A stretch of DNA of 27,848 bases from an uncultured Prevotellaceae bacterium (GTDB taxonomy: Bacteria > Bacteroidota > Bacteroidia > Bacteroidales > Bacteroidaceae), in the NCBI GenBank assembly GCA_946539475.1, contig CAMNHM010000019.1, positions 1 through 27,848 of the forward strand. The letters run 5' to 3'. Of this stretch, positions 23,592 through 27,848 are shown one piece after another. Position 1 is the stretch's first letter; each line of letters begins with the position of its first letter. A program made the position numbers and the translations under genes. The notes under the pieces were generated by a model. It worked only from the letters and a program-made list of their open reading frames with translations. It made no database searches and was not told where the DNA came from.

Positions 23592-23629
23592 TTCTCATTC
23601 CTCATTTCTCATTCCTCATTTCTCATTTA
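23583..23629 (-). repeat. Stop-anchored heptamer array between SIMPL and GH67 genes
   Basis: On the minus strand the array starts at the TAA stop of the SIMPL gene: TAAATGA, then GAAATGA, GGAATGA, GAAATGA, GGAATGA, GAAATGA and a decayed GAAACGA, all in 7-base register. It covers the intergenic gap and reaches the beginning of the GH67 frame; the upstream copies each carry an ATGA that overlaps start and stop codons. Confidence 0.9.
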
Positions 23630-24310
23630 GCGCAGCGAATACGTGACGGTGGTCACCACGCGCACCTTCTTGATATACGGTGTGTTCTGGTCGCGGTCGT
23701 CGATCTCGAACTGTCCCTGTCCGGCGGTCTGGATGCCGCCCAGCTTAGCACCGCTGGCGTCGGCAAACTGCTCTGCCGTCTTCTGGGCAGCCTTGATGGC
23801 CTCCGACATCATCTCGGGCTTCAGCTCCTGGAAGGAGGCCAGCTCGTAATTGGGATAGCCGCTCTCGATGGCCACGCCCTGCTCCAGCAGTTCTCCCTGG
23901 CGGTAGATGGTCTTGTTGACCTGCTCCACCTTCTTCGTATAGACGGTGACGGTGGTATTAGCCGTATAGCGGTAGCTCTTTCGGTTCTCGCTCCAGGTAT
24001 TGGCCTCGAGGTCGTTGACGGTGGGCGGATTGATGGTAATCTCGCTCTCGTCGAGCCCGTTCTGCACGAGGAACGCCTTGATTTTCTCAGCCTGCTGGCT
24101 GATGCGCTGATAGAGCATTGGCAGGTCGTTGCCCATCTCGGTAGTGCTGATGCTCCATGTCACCTTGTCGGCAGGCACCTCGCGCTCTGCGAGTCCCTTT
24201 ACGGTGACCTGACGGTCTTTGTTGGCAAAGTTATCGATGCCACACTTGATAGTCCATCCCATGGCAATGAGTCCCACGGCGAGGATGATAGCTTCTTTAA
24301 GTCGATTCAT
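23627..24310 (-). CDS. SIMPL (DUF541) domain protein, membrane-anchored
   Basis: From ATG at 24310 ([19 protein letters not shown]) the protein is 227 residues; a longer frame from 24352 exists, but the shorter start gives a normal N-terminal membrane anchor of about 20 residues. The SIMPL body follows: [65 protein letters not shown], and a closing [17 protein letters not shown] proteins form cage-like assemblies in the periplasm; their role is poorly known. It lies between two xylan enzymes, 45 bases after the esterase stop, and no promoter box is seen in that gap, so it is probably co-transcribed. Its stop codon starts the heptamer array before the GH67 gene. Confidence 0.88.
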   Translation of the reverse strand: MNRLKEAIILAVGLIAMGWTIKCGIDNFANKDRQVTVKGLAEREVPADKVTWSISTTEMGNDLPMLYQRISQQAEKIKAFLVQNGLDESEITINPPTVNDLEANTWSENRKSYRYTANTTVTVYTKKVEQVNKTIYRQGELLEQGVAIESGYPNYELASFQELKPEMMSEAIKAAQKTAEQFADASGAKLGGIQTAGQGQFEIDDRDQNTPYIKKVRVVTTVTYSLR

Positions 24311-24355
24311 AGTAATGTTTGTTATTTTGTTAATAAAAGGATTTCTTTGCAACGA

Positions 24356-25522
<1,167 letters not shown>

Positions 25523-25535
25523 TCATTATACGATG

Positions 25536-25543
25536 CAAAAATA
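25536..25543 (-). promoter_or_regulatory. -7 promoter box for the esterase/SIMPL/GH67 unit
   Basis: Minus strand TATTTTTG, 22 bases before the ATG at 25513. The expected -33 position (about 25563-25567) is occupied by a palindrome instead of TTTG. Confidence 0.7.
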
Positions 25544-25559
25544 CGAAGAAAGCCGCAAT

Positions 25560-25574
25560 CTCGTAGCATACGAG
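25560..25574. promoter_or_regulatory. Palindrome CTCGTA-gca-TACGAG at the esterase -33 position
   Basis: Perfect 6-base arms around a 3-base centre, lying where the -33 element should be. A regulator site (activator replacing the -33 contact, or repressor) is a reasonable inference. Confidence 0.5.
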
Positions 25575-25600
25575 CGGGAAATTTTGCATTCTTTAACCTA

Positions 25601-25615
25601 AAGCCCGTAGGGCTT
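25601..25615. repeat. Small inverted repeat AAGCCC-gta-GGGCTT in the divergent promoter region
   Basis: Perfect 6-bp stem with a 3-base loop between the two divergent promoters. Too short and without a T-run for a clear terminator; it may insulate the two units or be a binding site. Confidence 0.4.
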
Positions 25616-25649
25616 CTGCTAATAAAGTGTAAAAATACGTCTAAAACGG

Positions 25650-25679
25650 TTGTGCTTCGCTGACTTTTTTGTAACTTTG
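25650..25679 (+). promoter_or_regulatory. Promoter of the RND efflux operon
   Basis: TTG at 25650-25652, 19-base spacer, TAACTTTG at 25672-25679. The start codon is at 25759, leaving a leader of about 70 bases. Confidence 0.8.
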
Positions 25680-25758
25680 CAGCCCGAAAACCGAAGAAGC
25701 GATTTCGAGTTTTCGACCAACGATGGACTCTAACAAGTATAAACATTTATAAACAGGT

Positions 25759-26937
25759 ATGAAAAAGAAAACATTTTTAATGGCACTTGCCGCAGCCGGC
25801 ATGCTGGTGTCGTGCGGCGGAGGCGGCGGAATGCCTAGCTTCGGCGACAATGAGTTTCCTGTGGAGGAGGTGAAGATCTCTTCCGCCGAGATGCAGACGA
25901 CGTACCCTGCCGTGATCAACGGCATCCAGGACGTGGAGATACGTCCGAAAGTTTCAGGATTCCTTACTCAGATCAATGTAACCGAGGGCCAGACGGTATC
26001 GGCAGGCCAGCTGCTTTTCGTGATTGACAACGAGACCTATCAGGCTCAGGTGCGTCAGGCTCAGGCAGCCGTGAACACCGCCCAAAGCCAGGTGAACACC
26101 GCCAAGCTGACCTTCGACAACTCTCAGCAGCTCTTCGACAGCCACGTCATCGGCGAGTATGAGCTGCAGACAGCCGAGAATACCTATAAGAGTGCTCAGG
26201 CCCAGCTGGCCCAGGCTCAGGCAGCCTTGGCCTCCGCCCGTGAGGCCCTTAGTTTCTGCTACGTGAAGAGCCCTGCCCGCGGCGTCGTCGGCACGCTGCC
26301 CTTCAAGAAGGGTGCCCTGGTGAGCGCCTCGAACGTGCTGACTCACGTGAGCGACATCAGCCAGATGGAGGTGTACTTCTCGATGACGGAGAAGGACATG
26401 CTCGCCCTGTCGAAGACAGAGGGCGGTCTGAAGAGCGCCGTGGAGCAGTTCCCGCCCGTGAAGCTGCAGCTGGTCGACGGCACTACCTACGGCTACGACG
26501 GCCGTGTGGCAGCCATCAGCGGCGTCATCGACCAGGCGACAGGCTCCGTTCAGCTGAAGGCCCACTTCCCCAACCCCGAGAGCCTGCTGAAGAGCGGTGG
26601 CTCAGGTACGATCATCGTGCCACGTTCGGACAGCGGTGCCATCGTCATCCCTCAGAGCGTCGTCTCGGAGGTGCAGAACAAGAAGTTCGTCTACGTGCTC
26701 AACGACAGCAACAAGGTGGTCTACACCGAGATTACCGTTGCCCCGCAGAACGACGGTGTGAACTACATTGTGACCGGAGGTCTGAACGTGGGTGAGAAGT
26801 ATGTGACGAACGGCATCACCAAGCTCTCCGACCAGATGGAGATTGTGCCCATCACCCCGCAGCGCTACCAAGAGAAGATTCAGGAGCAGGCCAAGGCCAT
26901 GAGCGCCGGCGATATTGTGAATGCGATGAAGAAATAA
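25759..26937 (+). CDS. RND efflux pump periplasmic adaptor (membrane-fusion lipoprotein)
   Basis: A 392-residue lipoprotein (lipobox MLVSC, cysteine 19) of the AcrA/MexA type. The lipoyl half-motifs are VEIRPKVSGFLTQINVTEGQTVSAGQLLFVID and YVKSPARGVVGTLPFKKGALVS, flanking a helical hairpin at about residues 93-170 rich in Q, A and N (QAQVRQAQAAVNTAQSQV, AQAQLAQAQAALASAREAL). The beta-barrel region follows (QMEVYFSMTEKDML), then the membrane-proximal part (VVSEVQNKKFVYVLND, GGLNVGEKYVTNGITKL). It bridges the inner-membrane pump, whose gene is next, with a TolC-like channel that is not in this window. The stop codon begins a heptamer-repeat spacer to the pump gene. Confidence 0.95.
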   Translation: MKKKTFLMALAAAGMLVSCGGGGGMPSFGDNEFPVEEVKISSAEMQTTYPAVINGIQDVEIRPKVSGFLTQINVTEGQTVSAGQLLFVIDNETYQAQVRQAQAAVNTAQSQVNTAKLTFDNSQQLFDSHVIGEYELQTAENTYKSAQAQLAQAQAALASAREALSFCYVKSPARGVVGTLPFKKGALVSASNVLTHVSDISQMEVYFSMTEKDMLALSKTEGGLKSAVEQFPPVKLQLVDGTTYGYDGRVAAISGVIDQATGSVQLKAHFPNPESLLKSGGSGTIIVPRSDSGAIVIPQSVVSEVQNKKFVYVLNDSNKVVYTEITVAPQNDGVNYIVTGGLNVGEKYVTNGITKLSDQMEIVPITPQRYQEKIQEQAKAMSAGDIVNAMKK

Positions 26938-26969
26938 ATCGCAAAACGTAAATCGTAAATCGTAAATCA
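26935..26969 (+). repeat. Stop-anchored heptamer array between adaptor and pump genes
   Basis: Units TAAATCG, CAAAACG, TAAATCG, TAAATCG, TAAATCA in exact register from the TAA stop of the adaptor gene, then AC and the pump ATG at 26972. Confidence 0.9.
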
Positions 26970-26971
26970 AC

Positions 26972-27848
26972 ATGACATTTACAACATTCATCAAACGCCC
27001 GGTACTCTCGACGGTGATATCCATCCTCATCGTCATACTGGGCTTCATAGGCCTTGCCACGCTGCCCATTGAGCAGTATCCTGACATTGCTCCGCCTACC
27101 GTAGTGGTCTTCACCAGCTATCCCGGCGCCGATGCCGAGACGGTGAAGAACTCTGTGCTCGTACCGCTGGAGGAAAGTATCAACGGTGTGGAAGGCATGG
27201 ACTACATGAGCTCGTCAGCCTCGTCAGGCTCAGCAAGCATTTCCATCCTCTTCCGTCAGGGCATGAATCCCGACATGTGTGCCGTGAACGTTCAAAACCG
27301 TGTACAACAGGCGCAGTCGCTGCTCCCGGCAGAGGTGACGCGCATCGGTGTGACGGTGATGAAGCGCCAGACGTCGCAGGTGATGATGTTCACCCTGACG
27401 TCCGACGGCCGCTACGACGACCAGTTCCTGACGAACTACAACAACATCAACATCGTGCCGGCCATCAAGCGTATCCAGGGCGTGGGCGACGTGCAGTCGC
27501 CTGGTGTGAAGACTTACTCCATGCGCATCTGGCTGAAGCCCGACATCATGAAGCAGTACAACCTGATGCCGAGCGACATCAGCGGCGTGCTGGCCGAGCA
27601 GAACATTGAGGCCGCACCGGGACAGTTCGGCGAGCAAAGCAATGTGGCCTACGAGTACGCCATGCGCTATACGGGTCGTCTGAAGTCGGAAGAGGAGTTT
27701 GGCAACATCGTCATCTCCAGCGACGCCAACGGCAACACGCTGAAGCTGAAGGACGTGGCCAAGATCGAGCTGGGCGGCCTGCAGTACTCCGTGTCGATGA
27801 AGAACAACAACATCCCGTCGGTGATGGGTATGGTACAGCAGATTGCCG
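26972..27848 (+). CDS. RND (HAE1/AcrB-type) efflux pump, N-terminal 292 residues (cut by window end)
   Basis: Begins MTFTTFIKRPVLSTVISILI, with the first membrane helix at about residues 9-30, then the family signature GLATLPIEQYPDIAPPTVVV and SYPGADAETVKNSVLVPLEESINGVEGM (porter domain PN1), SGSASISILFRQGMNPDMCAVNVQNRVQQA, and PN2 (GVGDVQSPGVKTYSMRIWL). It is an inner-membrane proton-driven exporter of drugs, bile salts or similar compounds. The frame is open to the last base; about 750 residues remain outside. The spacer from the adaptor gene is a heptamer array. Confidence 0.95.
   Translation, partial: MTFTTFIKRPVLSTVISILIVILGFIGLATLPIEQYPDIAPPTVVVFTSYPGADAETVKNSVLVPLEESINGVEGMDYMSSSASSGSASISILFRQGMNPDMCAVNVQNRVQQAQSLLPAEVTRIGVTVMKRQTSQVMMFTLTSDGRYDDQFLTNYNNINIVPAIKRIQGVGDVQSPGVKTYSMRIWLKPDIMKQYNLMPSDISGVLAEQNIEAAPGQFGEQSNVAYEYAMRYTGRLKSEEEFGNIVISSDANGNTLKLKDVAKIELGGLQYSVSMKNNNIPSVMGMVQQIA

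Overview
The window is high-GC DNA from a Bacteroidota bacterium, most likely a Bacteroidales member of the Prevotella type. Evidence: two SusC/SusD-type outer-membrane uptake pairs, promoters of the Bacteroidota form (TTTG or TTG, about 19-21 bases, then TAnnTTTG), lipoproteins with acidic residues after the lipid cysteine, the HU-like/VirE accessory cassette, and short heptamer tandem repeats of a kind I associate with Prevotella-like genomes. Genus assignment is inference.

Layout. (1) 1-292, minus: the start of an MlaE-type lipid ABC permease, cut by the window edge. (2) 545-16770, plus: one tightly spaced seven-gene operon: four-FAS1 lipoprotein, SusC-like, SusD-like, two FAS1 lipoproteins, SusC-like, SusD-like. 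It ends in a strong terminator. It has no glycoside hydrolase, protease or regulator, so it looks like a surface capture and import system built from two TonB-dependent transporters and about eight fasciclin domains. (3) 16868-19190, plus: a secreted metallo-beta-lactamase-fold hydrolase followed by a lipoprotein that fuses a flavodoxin to a DUF362 domain. (4) 19329-21452: an accessory patch holding a PIN-toxin/ribbon-helix-helix antitoxin module with a clear promoter and palindromic operator, an HU-like protein, and two truncated genes (VirE/DUF3874 C-terminus and AAA-ATPase C-terminus) that meet head-on at about 21085. (5) 21516-25513, minus: a xylan-side-chain cluster of CE1-type esterase, SIMPL-domain protein and GH67 alpha-glucuronidase. 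(6) 25759-27848, plus: an RND efflux adaptor and the start of its inner-membrane pump, divergent from the esterase across a palindrome-rich promoter region.

The most unusual feature is a set of degenerate 7-nucleotide tandem repeats at eight or more places. At three operon junctions (15024, 23629 and 26935) the heptamer register starts exactly at the stop codon of the upstream gene and fills the gap to the next gene. Elsewhere the same kind of repeat is inside reading frames: it encodes the hydrophobic core of three signal peptides and two loops of the GH67 enzyme. This looks like a repeat-generating or repeat-dispersing process whose products have been accommodated as spacers, signal peptides and protein loops.
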